Translations under genes and position numbers: made by a program
Part shown: positions 16,947-24,944 of the stretch, piece by piece
Position numbering within the stretch: position 1 is the first letter of the stretch
Layout of the letters: every line of letters begins with the position of its first letter
NCBI GenBank assembly: GCA_945877355.1
Contig: CAMCRT010000018.1
Location: 1 to 35,273 of the forward strand
Direction of reading: 5' to 3'
DNA length: 35,273 nucleotides
DNA from: an uncultured Mitsuokella sp.
Lineage (GTDB): Bacteria; Bacillota; Negativicutes; Selenomonadales; Selenomonadaceae
The notes under the pieces: generated by a model
Told to the model about the DNA's origin: nothing
The model's input: the letters and a program-made list of their open reading frames with translations, nothing else
Database searches by the model: none

Positions 16947-18503
16947 TTATTTTGCGTAATCGACGACGCGGGTCTCGCGAATGACCGTGGCCTTGATCTG
17001 GCCCGGATACTCGAGCTCGTCTTCGATTTTCTTGACAATGTTGTGGGCTAGAGCCACAGCCTCTGCGTCGTCCACCTTGTCCGGGCGGACCATGACGCGG
17101 ATCTCGCGGCCTGCCTGGATGGCAAAGCAGCGCTCCACGCCCTCGAAGGACTCGGCGATGGCTTCGAGGCTCTTGAGCCTCTTGAGATACGACTCCAGGC
17201 TCTCCCGACGGGCGCCGGGGCGAGCGGAGGATACGGCATCGGCTGCCGCCACGAGGACGGACTCCACGCAGGTGGGCTCCACATCCCCATGATGGGACTC
17301 GATGGCGTTGATGACATCCTTCGACTCCCGGTATTTCCGGGCGAGATCGGCACCGATCTGGACATGGGAGCCCTCGACCTCATGGTCGATGGCCTTGCCG
17401 ATATCATGCAGGAGACCTGCCCGCTTTGCGAGCGTCACATCGCAGCCCAGCTCGGCTGCCATCATGCCGGCGAGGTGTGCCACCTCGACGGAGTGGTTGA
17501 GCACGTTCTGGCCGTAGCTCGTGCGATAGCGCATGCGGCCCAGGAGCTTTATGAGCTCCGGATGGAGGCCATGGACTCCCGTGTCGAAGGTGGCCTGCTC
17601 GCCAGCCTCCTTGATGCGGGCGTCCACCTCGCGCTTCGCCTTCTCCACCATCTCCTCGATGCGGGCCGGATGGATGCGTCCATCCTGGATGAGCTTCTCG
17701 AGTGCGATGCGAGCGATCTCCCGGCGCACCGGGTCAAAGCCCGAGAGGAGCACAGCCTCCGGCGTGTCGTCGATGATGAGGTCGATGCCCGTCAGCGTCT
17801 CGAGGGTGCGGATGTTGCGCCCCTCGCGGCCGATGATGCGGCCCTTCATCTCGTCGTTCGGCAGGGCCACGACGGAGACCGTAGTCTCTGCCACGTGGTC
17901 GGCGGCACAGCGCTGGATGGCGATGGAGAGGATCTCCCGTGCCTTCTTGTCGGCCTCCTCCTTCGTCTGCTGCTCGTACTCCTTGATCTTGATGGCCTTT
18001 TCGTGCTTGAGCTCTGATTCGGCTTCCTCCATGAGGAGCGTCCGGGCTTCCTCCGAGGTCAGCCCGCCGATGCGCTCGAGCTCTGCCTTCTGCTGCTCGT
18101 GCATCTCATCGACAGCGGCCTGGGTGCGGCTGATGCGCGCCTCTTTCTTGGCCAGCTGCTCCTCTTTTCTTTCGATGGAATCCAGCTTCCGATCGAGGTT
18201 TTCTTCTTTCTGAACGACACGTCTCTCTTGTCTCGATATTTCCTGACGACGATCGCGTGTATCCCTATCAAGCTCCTGCCGCTGGCGATGGATCTCCTCC
18301 TTCGCCTCGATGAGAGCCTCCTTTTTCTTGGATTCGCCCTGCGCCTGGGCCTCCGCCACAATGCGCTTGGCTTCGTCCTCAGCCGAGCCGATCTGCGCCT
18401 CTGCCGTACGCTTGCGCGCCACATAGCCGCCACCAGCACCGAGAAGAACCGCTACTACGCCCACCAATACTGCTTCAACGATATCGTTCACCCCCCTTTT
18501 CAT
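16947..18503 (-). CDS. rny: ribonuclease Y
   Basis: A 518-residue membrane-anchored endoribonuclease that starts mRNA decay in many Firmicutes. The order is an N-terminal TM helix ([20 protein letters not shown]), a long coiled coil (about 35-200, rich in Glu/Lys/Arg/Gln), a KH domain with [15 protein letters not shown], and an HD domain with [10 protein letters not shown] and the metal pair in [10 protein letters not shown]. Length is typical. The ATG at 18503 lacks a good ribosome site; a GTG four codons in is preceded too closely by AAAAGGGG. It is the first gene of the rny-ftsH operon, behind a near-consensus promoter. Confidence 0.96.
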   Translation of the reverse strand: MKRGVNDIVEAVLVGVVAVLLGAGGGYVARKRTAEAQIGSAEDEAKRIVAEAQAQGESKKKEALIEAKEEIHRQRQELDRDTRDRRQEISRQERRVVQKEENLDRKLDSIERKEEQLAKKEARISRTQAAVDEMHEQQKAELERIGGLTSEEARTLLMEEAESELKHEKAIKIKEYEQQTKEEADKKAREILSIAIQRCAADHVAETTVSVVALPNDEMKGRIIGREGRNIRTLETLTGIDLIIDDTPEAVLLSGFDPVRREIARIALEKLIQDGRIHPARIEEMVEKAKREVDARIKEAGEQATFDTGVHGLHPELIKLLGRMRYRTSYGQNVLNHSVEVAHLAGMMAAELGCDVTLAKRAGLLHDIGKAIDHEVEGSHVQIGADLARKYRESKDVINAIESHHGDVEPTCVESVLVAAADAVSSARPGARRESLESYLKRLKSLEAIAESFEGVERCFAIQAGREIRVMVRPDKVDDAEAVALAHNIVKKIEDELEYPGQIKATVIRETRVVDYAK

Positions 18504-18555
18504 TCAATCTGATTGCAAATTCGTATGATGATTCCTCTATGAACCATACCGTACT

Positions 18556-18584
18556 ATTCTAATGTTTTTTCGCCATAGTGTCAA
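18556..18584 (-). promoter_or_regulatory. rny promoter
   Basis: On the minus strand a perfect TTGACA (18584-18579), a 17-base spacer and TAGAAT (18561-18556) lie about 55 bases upstream of the rny start. This is the strongest promoter match in the window and probably drives rny through ftsH. Confidence 0.85.
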
Positions 18585-18644
18585 GAATAGCCTTTCTCAG
18601 GATTTCTCACGCTATGTCATTCTCAGTAACTCTTCAGAATCCTC

Positions 18645-19685
18645 TCAGGACTCCTTGCCACGGAGAATGTCGGACAGCTCCCCCGGAAGCACATGGAAGG
18701 TATCCTGGAGCGTCTTTTCGTCCATGCCCTGTTCGTGGAGCTTCCGCACGATGTCGCCCCGCGCCCGCACGAGCCCCTCCACGAAGCCCTTCTCGTAGGA
18801 GTCGGCCGCCTGCCCTTCCTTGAGGCCGGCCAGACGCTCATTCATCGTCCGCAGGAAATAGGGGTCGTCGATCTCCACATTGGGGCGCTTCCAGAAGGCT
18901 GCCCGCTCCCTGCCATAGAGGGGGCGGGGCTTTTGCTTTCGCGCATAGTCCCCGTCCGCCGTCATGATCCAGGTCTCGTCTGCCGGCCAGGACCGCTTCA
19001 GGACCCGCTCGGCATTCTTCTCGTCATCCTCCTCATAGTGGCGAAGCACCTCCGACTCGGAGAGACCTTTCTTCTTGCCCTGCTCCACGAGGCGCGCCCG
19101 GAGCGTCGCAGGCTCCGCCGTGATCATGAGGGTATAGTCCGCAAAATTGCGGACGAGGGGCCAGTCCCCCTCTCCCAGGAGGAGCCAGTTCCCCGTCATG
19201 GCGATGATGGGCTTCCGTATGAGGGCCACATCTGGCAGGGATTCGTGGGTGCTTCTCTCGTAGACGGGAAACCGCACCCCCTCCTCCTGGATATGGGAGA
19301 GCTTGTCAAGGAGCCCCTCGAGATCGTATGCCTCGGGGCAGCCCCTCGCCATGCGCAGAGGCAGCTTCTTCCCATTCCGGAGGATCGTGTGAGTCGCCAT
19401 GTAGTCCGCAGTATGGCGGAAGGCGCGAAGATCTGCCGTCTGCACCGGGCTCATGCCCTCTGTCATTTGGGCCAGCTTCTCCAGAAAAAGAGCGAGGGCC
19501 GTCTTGCCCACACCGGTGGGGCCGGCGATGAAGAGCAGGATGCGCCGCCCCTTCTGCTCGTGCATCTGCGAGAGCCGCCTGAGGAGCGGGCAGAAAAGCG
19601 CCTCGATTGCCTGCTCGCTATACCTTGCCTTTAGGGCACGTCCATCCAGCATGAGCCGGCACGTGCGCCACTCTTTGCCATCCAT
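18645..19685 (-). CDS. YggC/FrcK-like P-loop kinase with an extra C-terminal tail
   Basis: A 346-residue protein. The Walker A is FIAGPTGVGKTALAL (about 50-64). The pattern continues with RHTADYMATHT, ARGCPEAYDLEGLLDKL, FPVYERSTHE, IIAMTGNWLLLGEGDW and NAERVLKRS, matching the uncharacterised YggC/FrcK branch of the uridine-kinase/phosphoribulokinase superfamily (sugar or nucleoside phosphorylation suspected). After about residue 265 comes a tail not usual for that branch: SYEKGFVEGLVRARGDIVRK, LHEQGMDEKTLQDTFH and a short helix. It resembles the C-terminal end of Rpn/PD-(D/E)XK transposase-like proteins. GGGAG precedes the ATG. Substrate unknown. Confidence 0.75.
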   Translation of the reverse strand: MDGKEWRTCRLMLDGRALKARYSEQAIEALFCPLLRRLSQMHEQKGRRILLFIAGPTGVGKTALALFLEKLAQMTEGMSPVQTADLRAFRHTADYMATHTILRNGKKLPLRMARGCPEAYDLEGLLDKLSHIQEEGVRFPVYERSTHESLPDVALIRKPIIAMTGNWLLLGEGDWPLVRNFADYTLMITAEPATLRARLVEQGKKKGLSESEVLRHYEEDDEKNAERVLKRSWPADETWIMTADGDYARKQKPRPLYGRERAAFWKRPNVEIDDPYFLRTMNERLAGLKEGQAADSYEKGFVEGLVRARGDIVRKLHEQGMDEKTLQDTFHVLPGELSDILRGKES

Positions 19686-19716
19686 AGCTTTTTCTCCCTA
19701 TCCTTGTATATGCCCC

Positions 19717-20163
19717 TCAGAGGAGCATCTTTACGATATCCCGGCGGCTCACGATACCCGCGAGCACGCCCTCGCTATTCACCACGGGGACCCGCTTGAT
19801 CTTCTTTTCCAGAAGGATCTTCGCCACCTTCGACACCTCATCGTCCTCATGGACGGATATGACGTCCTTCGTCATGATCTGCTCCGCCGTAGCCGCCCAG
19901 ATCTTCCGGAAAGCATCCCGGTACTCCTTGAGCCCGCTGTAGAATATGACAGCCCCCAGGATGCAGAGCCCGTCGGGGATCTCGGGAGGCGTCTCCCGCT
20001 GCATGAGATCGCCCTCGCTCACCATCCCGACCACATGATAGGACTCATCGACGACAGGCACCCCCGAGACATCATGCTCCACCAGGATCTGTGCGATTTC
20101 CTTTATCGGCGTCGTGCGCTTTACCGTGACGACACGCGTCGTCATGATTTCTTTTACCAGCAT
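19717..20163 (-). CDS. CBS-domain pair protein
   Basis: A 148-residue protein made almost wholly of two CBS motifs: IMTTRVVTVKRTTPIKEIAQ with VSGVPVVDE and GMVSEGDLM, then QIMTKDVISVHEDDEVSKVA with IKRVPVVNSEG and GIVSRRDIVKMLL. Such pairs form a Bateman module that binds adenosine nucleotides and reports energy or ionic state. About 35 residues between the motifs (ILGAVIFYSGLKEYRDAF) form an insertion common in this subgroup. The ATG at 20163, with GGAGGG 6 to 7 bases upstream, is preferred over one six codons earlier. No effector domain is attached. Confidence 0.88.
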   Translation of the reverse strand: MLVKEIMTTRVVTVKRTTPIKEIAQILVEHDVSGVPVVDESYHVVGMVSEGDLMQRETPPEIPDGLCILGAVIFYSGLKEYRDAFRKIWAATAEQIMTKDVISVHEDDEVSKVAKILLEKKIKRVPVVNSEGVLAGIVSRRDIVKMLL

Positions 20164-20256
20164 AGGAATCCCTCCATTCATTTCGGATGCTTTCCATCCT
20201 CTTTTCTCTATAATTCGAGAATCTTCACAAAAATCCTTTTCTTTCCTTCGATTCTC

Positions 20257-21192
20257 CTAGTTCTTGCTCCCGGTCGTCTTCGTCTGCAGGGCGAAGTACT
20301 GGGCAGCCTGGCGCAGGCGCATCATGGCATCCGCCCGATCCTTCCAGTGGGTGCTCATGAGCACGAGGATGAGATCCTCCCCATCCCGGTGCAGGATGCC
20401 CCCATCGTGATAGGTGCCGGTGATCTCTCCCGTCTTGTGGGCGATCTTCCAGTCCGCCAGAGCCGTGGGGAAGCACTCCCGATCCTTCTGCCCCAGGAGC
20501 ATGTCCTCCATGAGGGCGTCCTCCTTCTCGCCGACGCACTCCCGGCGATAGATGCGAAAGAGCAGCGTCCCCACATCCTTTACGGAGGTCAGGTTCGCCA
20601 GGCCCCCGTTGGCGATCATCATCTTATGCTGGAGAATGGTATCCACATAGCCGTGCTTCTGGATGTAGGCATTGATGGCATCCATGCCCAGCTGGTCGAT
20701 GAGGATATTCGTCGCCGTGTTGTCGCTTTCCGTAATCATGATATTGAGGAGGTTTCCGATGGAGCGGGTCTCCCCCACATGGTAGATATTGAGGATGCCC
20801 GCCCCATCCACGAGATCTGCCTCCCGCACGGGCACCTGCGCCTCGTAGGAGAGCCGTCCGTCGTGGATATCCTGCATGGCCTTCGCCAGGATGAATAGCT
20901 TTATCATGCTGGCGGACTGCATGGGCTGGCTGTTGTAGAGAAAGGGCTGCTGCTCCGCATTGGCCCGGAGGAAGTAGACGGCATAGTCGCCCCCGCCTCC
21001 CTGGAAAAGGATATCGCTTTTCGACTTCATCTCCCTGTGATCCGAAAGCGTCACCGGAAGCGACGGCTCCGCCTGGGCCTCATGGACGATGCGTTTGTCA
21101 TGCATCTCTGCCCAAAAGGTATAGCCCAGGAGCCCGGCGCACTCGATGCCGCCCAGCACGAGGAATGCTGCAAGAATATTTTTGACCTTCAC
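20257..21192 (-). CDS. membrane-anchored serine hydrolase, class A beta-lactamase-like fold
   Basis: A 311-residue protein. A hydrophobic N-terminal segment (about 6-27) without an obvious cleavage site suggests a signal anchor, with the domain outside the membrane. The three penicillin-interacting motifs are present: SMIK (95-98, nucleophile Ser), SDN (156-158) and KTG (253-255). The stretch where class A beta-lactamases carry the deacylating ExxLN motif reads LQHKMMIANGGLANL and has no such Glu. The protein may therefore bind peptidoglycan or penicillin-like substrates without being an efficient beta-lactamase. A good promoter lies upstream. It could be co-transcribed with the CBS gene, 93 bases downstream. 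Confidence 0.8.
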   Translation of the reverse strand: MKVKNILAAFLVLGGIECAGLLGYTFWAEMHDKRIVHEAQAEPSLPVTLSDHREMKSKSDILFQGGGGDYAVYFLRANAEQQPFLYNSQPMQSASMIKLFILAKAMQDIHDGRLSYEAQVPVREADLVDGAGILNIYHVGETRSIGNLLNIMITESDNTATNILIDQLGMDAINAYIQKHGYVDTILQHKMMIANGGLANLTSVKDVGTLLFRIYRRECVGEKEDALMEDMLLGQKDRECFPTALADWKIAHKTGEITGTYHDGGILHRDGEDLILVLMSTHWKDRADAMMRLRQAAQYFALQTKTTGSKN

Positions 21193-21263
21193 AAGCTCAC
21201 CCGATATCGCATCCTGCCAGGCCTCTCAGCGAGAAGCCCGCAAAAACTCCATAATACCCGTCT

Positions 21264-21292
21264 ATTATCTAAGATTCTCACCGATTATGCAA
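21264..21292 (-). promoter_or_regulatory. promoter of the serine hydrolase gene
   Basis: On the minus strand TTGCAT (21292-21287), a 17-base spacer and GATAAT (21269-21264) lie about 70 bases before the start codon. Good sigma-A match. Confidence 0.65.
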
Positions 21293-21367
21293 GTGTTTTT
21301 ACTGGAATCCTCCTGCAAGAAAATTTTCATACACATCGCCCTATAATGGAAAGTGTGTAAATTTATA

Positions 21368-21376
21368 TGGTATAAT
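21368..21376 (+). promoter_or_regulatory. extended -10 promoter of the M48 peptidase gene
   Basis: A perfect TATAAT (21371-21376) is preceded by TGG, forming an extended -10 element. No convincing -35 is seen. The start codon lies 32 bases downstream. Confidence 0.6.
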
Positions 21377-21408
21377 GTTTAAAAATCAGCGATGGAGGTA
21401 ATACTACC

Positions 21409-22494
21409 ATGAAGATATCCCATTCCCTTCGGAAAAAGATTGCCACCTGCCTGCTGGCAGGCACGATGGCACTCCCCCTCTCCTACGGCGCCCTCCCGAC
21501 ACCTCAAGCGGAAGCTGGATGGGGCAACGTGATCGGTGCTGTCATAGGCGGCGTTGCTGCCAGCCAGGAGATGGAAGCCTTCATCAACAAGTACGACAAG
21601 ACGGAGGAAGGCCGCCAGGAGCTCTTTCAGCAGCTTCAGGAAAAATACGGCGTGAATGATGACCCATATCTCAACCGTCGCCTGGACACCATCATGGCAA
21701 ACCTCACGGCAGGCATCGGCGCCGTGGATAGCTCCATCTATGACCGCCCCTACAACTATTTCATAAACAACCAGCAGGAATTTAACGCCTTCTGCACCCT
21801 AGGCCACAACATCAGCGTCAACACCGGCCTCTTCAACGTACTGACAAATGACGATGAGATCGCCTTTGTCATCGGCCACGAGATGGGGCACGGACAGAAA
21901 AACCATCCCGTAAACGGTATGCGAAAGAGCCTGTGGACCCAGGTCGCAGGTGCTGCCACCGGCTCAAAGCTCGGCCAGTATGCTGCTGCCGTCTACGACA
22001 GCACCCAGAACACCCGCCCCCAGGAAAAAGAGGCGGACAAGCTCGCCTTCGAGTACATCACCCACACGGACTACAATCCGGGAGCCGGCGCAGCCCTTTG
22101 GCAGCACGTCCTGGAGGTCTCAAAGAGCCAGCCCTCCGCGCTCCAGAAATTCCTCTCGGACCATCCCTCCGATGACAGCCGCCGCGACACGAATGCGAAG
22201 TGCCTCACGGACTACAGCGGCGGTCATGTGACGGTAAAGGACGGCACCGTATCCGTCAACGGCGAGAAATTCGTGACGCCCGCCGCCACTGGCAGCATGT
22301 CGACAGCCGAGCGCTCCTACTTCGTCGCGGGGAACCTCGCCGCCGCCTTCCACAACGGCCACGACAAGTCCGGCGCCTCTGTCCAGGGAAATACCGTCAT
22401 GCTGGGCGCCCAGCCCATCCTCACCTGCACGTCGAATGACGAGAGTGCCAGCACCCTTGCGGATCGGCTGAATGCTATCAAGGATAAAAAGTAA
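21409..22494 (+). CDS. exported M48-family zinc metalloprotease
   Basis: A 361-residue protein with a signal peptide (basic start, hydrophobic core about 11-27, AEA-like site near residue 36). The zinc site is HEMGH (157-161), with the third ligand in QEKEADKLA (Glu 208), the M48 pattern. A GAVIGGVAAS segment precedes the catalytic domain. About 150 C-terminal residues (NGEKFVTPAATG to the end) are of unknown fold. No later TM helix is seen, so a periplasmic or lipid-associated location like the LoiP/BepA proteases of diderms is likely. GGAGGT lies 8 bases before the ATG. It is followed 12 bases later by an AI-2E-family gene, probably in the same transcript. Confidence 0.88.
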   Translation: MKISHSLRKKIATCLLAGTMALPLSYGALPTPQAEAGWGNVIGAVIGGVAASQEMEAFINKYDKTEEGRQELFQQLQEKYGVNDDPYLNRRLDTIMANLTAGIGAVDSSIYDRPYNYFINNQQEFNAFCTLGHNISVNTGLFNVLTNDDEIAFVIGHEMGHGQKNHPVNGMRKSLWTQVAGAATGSKLGQYAAAVYDSTQNTRPQEKEADKLAFEYITHTDYNPGAGAALWQHVLEVSKSQPSALQKFLSDHPSDDSRRDTNAKCLTDYSGGHVTVKDGTVSVNGEKFVTPAATGSMSTAERSYFVAGNLAAAFHNGHDKSGASVQGNTVMLGAQPILTCTSNDESASTLADRLNAIKDKK

Positions 22495-22506
22495 GGACTA
22501 CAAAAT

Positions 22507-23565
22507 ATGCAACTACGCGCCTATCGGACCTCCATCCTGCTCGGCATCACCTTCACCCTTCTCCTATCGACCTTCTGGTTCTTGCCGCAGCTGGCCTTCA
22601 TCATCTTCCTGTCGCTCCTGCTGCAGCTCCTCCTCATGCCAGTCGTCGACCGCCTGGCAAAGAAGCTCCCCCGGGGCATCGCCGCCGCCATCGTGCTGGT
22701 GGCCTTCATCCTGCTTGCCTTCGGGCTCCTGGGGCTCGTGTCCAGCAGCTTCATCCCCACCTTCACCCTCTTTGTCACAGACTTCCCGGAGATATCCAAC
22801 AAGATGCAGGCGACCTTCGCCAATCACTCCCCTTTCCTGAGCGATGAAATCGACACGATCTGGAAGGAGCTCCGAGCCGCCAGCATCGACGCCCTGAAAT
22901 CCTCCCTCTCCGTGCTCATCTCCGTCTTCAACAAGTTCATCGACCTCATCATCATCCTCTTCGTGGCCTTCTACCTGCTGAAGGATGGAGAGGCCATAAA
23001 GAGCTATATCGCGGGGCTCTTTCCCACCCGGGACAACAGCCGCGTCATCAAGCTCTTCAACCAGATTCTATCCGCCCTCAGGACCTATATCTGCAGCCAG
23101 CTCGTGATATGCTGCATCACGGGCACCATCGTCTTTTCCTACTTCACCATCCGGGGCCTCCCCTACGCCTCCGTCTTTGCCATGGTCTCCGGCATCGCAG
23201 AGTTCATCCCCGTGCTGGGACCGACGGTGGCCTCCGCCTTCGGCACCATGCTCACGGCGACGGAGGACGTGTGGATCGCCCTCCAGACCCTTGGCTTCTA
23301 CGTCATTTTGACGCAGGTCAATCACAACGTGGTCTACCCGACCCTCATCGGCAAATCCCTGAACCTCCACCCCATCGCCATCATCCTCGGCATCATTCTG
23401 GGAGGCGAGGTCCTGGGCGCCGCCGGCATGTTCCTGGCTGTGCCCTTTATCGTCATCGTGAAGCTCGTCATCGAGGACATCTTCCGGGACAGCAAGGCAA
23501 CCCACGACTGCCTCATGCAATCCCGGTGGCTCAAGAAGCCGAATCCCGACAAGAATAAGCAATAG
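22507..23565 (+). CDS. AI-2E family transporter (PerM/YdbI-like membrane protein)
   Basis: A 352-residue polytopic membrane protein. Two hydrophobic hairpins at the N-terminus (about 10-85) are followed by a soluble amphipathic region (about 95-150), then further TM helices. The stretch FAMVSGIAEFIPVLGPTVAS and the HPIAIILGIILGGEVLGAAGMFLAVP block are hallmarks of the family. Members have been linked to autoinducer-2 export or Na+/H+ antiport, but the substrate cannot be told from sequence. It overlaps no other gene and ends before a strong terminator. Confidence 0.9.
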   Translation: MQLRAYRTSILLGITFTLLLSTFWFLPQLAFIIFLSLLLQLLLMPVVDRLAKKLPRGIAAAIVLVAFILLAFGLLGLVSSSFIPTFTLFVTDFPEISNKMQATFANHSPFLSDEIDTIWKELRAASIDALKSSLSVLISVFNKFIDLIIILFVAFYLLKDGEAIKSYIAGLFPTRDNSRVIKLFNQILSALRTYICSQLVICCITGTIVFSYFTIRGLPYASVFAMVSGIAEFIPVLGPTVASAFGTMLTATEDVWIALQTLGFYVILTQVNHNVVYPTLIGKSLNLHPIAIILGIILGGEVLGAAGMFLAVPFIVIVKLVIEDIFRDSKATHDCLMQSRWLKKPNPDKNKQ

Positions 23566-23579
23566 GCGCAAGACAAGAC

Positions 23580-23613
23580 GAGGGACGAAGCAAACGCTTC
23601 GCCCCTCTTTTTT
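23580..23613 (+). terminator. terminator after the AI-2E family gene
   Basis: GAGGG and CGAAGC arms pair with GCTTCG and CCCTC around AAAC (23580-23607), followed by TTTTTT. It ends the M48/AI-2E transcript; hxlR runs towards it from the other side. Confidence 0.88.
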
Positions 23614-23623
23614 GCGCTATCCC

Positions 23624-24019
23624 TCAGGCGCCGATGGCCCCTACCTTACGGTAGTCACATTTCTGGCATTGGCTCATGACCCACTCCCCCATATCCTTCT
23701 GGAACATTCCTGCCCACTGGCAGATACTCTGCAGGATAGGGATGACGGACTTTCCCTTTTCCGATAGGCTGTACTCCACCCGCGGTGGAATCTCGTCATA
23801 CTGCTTCCGCGCGATGAGCCCCGACTCCAAGAGCTCCTTCAGCGTCGTTGACAGCACCGCGTCCGTGATGTTGAACATTTCCTTGCGGATGCCGCTGTAG
23901 CGCAGCGTGCCCTTTTCATTCAGCACGCAAAGCACCCGCGACTTCCATTTGCCGCCGAAGACCTCAAGCCCGTACTCCAGCGGACAACGGATATCGTCCT
24001 CCAGCTTCTTCTGATACAT
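23624..24019 (-). CDS. HxlR-family transcriptional regulator
   Basis: A 131-residue winged-helix protein. CPLEYGLEVFGGKWKSRVLCVL is the family's hallmark N-terminal helix, followed by LRYSGIRKEM, the recognition region DAVLSTTLKELLESGLI and the wing PPRVEYSLSEKGKSV. Cys residues in the first helix and near the C-terminus (CQKC) could allow redox or electrophile sensing, as in some relatives, but that is inference. AGGAGGG precedes the ATG. It is divergent from a 97-residue gene, with a perfect palindrome between them, so it probably controls itself and that neighbour. Confidence 0.92.
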   Translation of the reverse strand: MYQKKLEDDIRCPLEYGLEVFGGKWKSRVLCVLNEKGTLRYSGIRKEMFNITDAVLSTTLKELLESGLIARKQYDEIPPRVEYSLSEKGKSVIPILQSICQWAGMFQKDMGEWVMSQCQKCDYRKVGAIGA

Positions 24020-24045
24020 AGTCGTCCCTCCTTTTCCTTAGCATG

Positions 24046-24073
24046 AGTATACCACCGTGCCACGGCTTTTCAA
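24046..24073 (-). promoter_or_regulatory. hxlR promoter
   Basis: On the minus strand TTGAAA (24073-24068), a 16-base spacer and TATACT (24051-24046) lie 26 bases before the start codon. The palindrome at 24085-24107 begins 12 bases upstream of the -35. Confidence 0.6.
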
Positions 24074-24084
24074 AGTCACTCTGA

Positions 24085-24107
24085 AATTTATGAGTGACTC
24101 ATAAATT
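24085..24107. promoter_or_regulatory. perfect 23-bp palindrome, probable HxlR operator
   Basis: Half-site AATTTATGAGT, one central base, then its exact complement ACTCATAAATT. It lies between two divergent promoters in the 189-base gap between hxlR and the 97-residue gene, the usual position for an HxlR binding site. Binding is inferred. Confidence 0.7.
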
Positions 24108-24117
24108 AACACATATC

Positions 24118-24146
24118 TTCCTAAGTCCGAGTCGCTGCGGTATGAT
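24118..24146 (+). promoter_or_regulatory. possible promoter of the 97-residue gene
   Basis: TATGAT (24141-24146) has a weak -35 (TTCCTA, 24118-24123) 17 bases upstream. A poor -35 next to the palindrome would suit a promoter controlled by the adjacent regulator. Confidence 0.35.
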
Positions 24147-24208
24147 AAGCATGCATTCCGGAAATGCAGTAAACAAAAATCAGCGCAAAGGAATCGGAGG
24201 AATCCACC

Positions 24209-24502
24209 ATGAATAACGTAAAAGCATATCTACAGATCACCATGAAAATCGACCCGGCAAAGCGCCCGGCTGCCGCCAAGGTCTACAGCGACTACAGGAA
24301 GCCCTTCCTCGACACCATCGAAGGCGCCCTCACGAAGGACCTCCTGATCCGCGACGAGGACGTGCAGGTGCTCCACGGCTTCGACAGCCTCGCCCACGCC
24401 AAGGCATACCTCGACACCGACCTCTTCAAGAACGACGTGGCAAAGGGTCTCCAGCCCACCTGGTCCGCAGATCCCGACATCCGCTTCTACGAAGTCGGCT
24501 GA
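24209..24502 (+). CDS. small protein with dimeric alpha/beta-barrel-like pattern, HxlR neighbour
   Basis: A 97-residue soluble protein. The order strand (KAYLQITMKI), helix (PAAAKVYSDYRKPFLDTIEG), strand (DLLIRDEDVQVLHGF), helix (LAHAKAYLDTDLFKNDVAKGL) and final strand (DIRFYEVG) suits the ferredoxin-like fold of antibiotic-biosynthesis-monooxygenase-type proteins. That is a fold guess, not a function. GGAGGAATCCACC precedes the ATG. Pairing with a divergent HxlR regulator suggests a response to a small reactive compound. A terminator follows. Confidence 0.7.
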   Translation: MNNVKAYLQITMKIDPAKRPAAAKVYSDYRKPFLDTIEGALTKDLLIRDEDVQVLHGFDSLAHAKAYLDTDLFKNDVAKGLQPTWSADPDIRFYEVG

Positions 24503-24534
24503 GCCCCTGCCCCCTGAAAACACACCACCCTATC

Positions 24535-24574
24535 AAAAAGCCACCGCCTCACCCCCGAGGCAGTGGCTTTTTGC
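24535..24574. terminator. bidirectional terminator
   Basis: AAAAAGCCAC and GCCTC arms pair with GAGGC and GTGGCTTTTT (24535-24572) around a short loop. T-runs occur on both strands. It ends the 97-residue gene. Confidence 0.85.
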
Positions 24575-24620
24575 GTTCTATCCTTTCTGTAGAAAAGTCG
24601 TATGCGCCGCTCTTGAACAA

Positions 24621-24656
24621 TTTACATTGTAAACTTTATGTATTATAATAATACAT
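24621..24656 (+). promoter_or_regulatory. promoter and operators of the RelB/YafQ pair
   Basis: TTTACA (24621-24626), a 17-base spacer and a perfect TATAAT (24644-24649) form a strong promoter. Two perfect inverted repeats overlap it: TTTACA-T-TGTAAA (24621-24633) on the -35, and ATGTATTA-TAA-TAATACAT (24638-24656) on the -10. That fits autorepression by the antitoxin. Confidence 0.75.
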
Positions 24657-24671
24657 AAGGAGTGATTTATT

Positions 24672-24944
24672 ATGGCTACAGTTCCTACTCAAATCCGAAT
24701 TGACCGCGATGTAAAAGAACAAGCGGGTGCCCTTTTCTCTATGCTCGGCCTCGATATGTCAGGTGCAATAAATATGTTTCTGCATCAATGCATACTCCGC
24801 GGCGGAATTCCGTTTTCTGTTGAAGTGCCAAAGTATCGGCAGCGGACTCTTGAGGCAATGGAAGAAGCTCGCCGAATTTCACACGATCCAAACGTTCCAA
24901 GCTATGACACTCTTGAAGCTCTGAAAAAGGCTCTGGACGAATGA
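24672..24944 (+). CDS. RelB/DinJ-family antitoxin
   Basis: A 90-residue protein with an N-terminal ribbon-helix-helix (VPTQIRIDRDVKEQAGALFSML then MSGAINMFLHQCILRGGIPF), the family's typical pattern, and a C-terminal toxin-binding tail (EAMEEARRISHDPNVPSYDT). It would repress its own promoter and neutralise a YafQ-type ribonuclease. AAGGAG precedes the ATG. Its stop overlaps the start of the toxin frame as ATGA, the normal coupling in this family. The toxin is broken, so the antitoxin may now only repress or protect against related toxins. Confidence 0.92.
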   Translation: MATVPTQIRIDRDVKEQAGALFSMLGLDMSGAINMFLHQCILRGGIPFSVEVPKYRQRTLEAMEEARRISHDPNVPSYDTLEALKKALDE

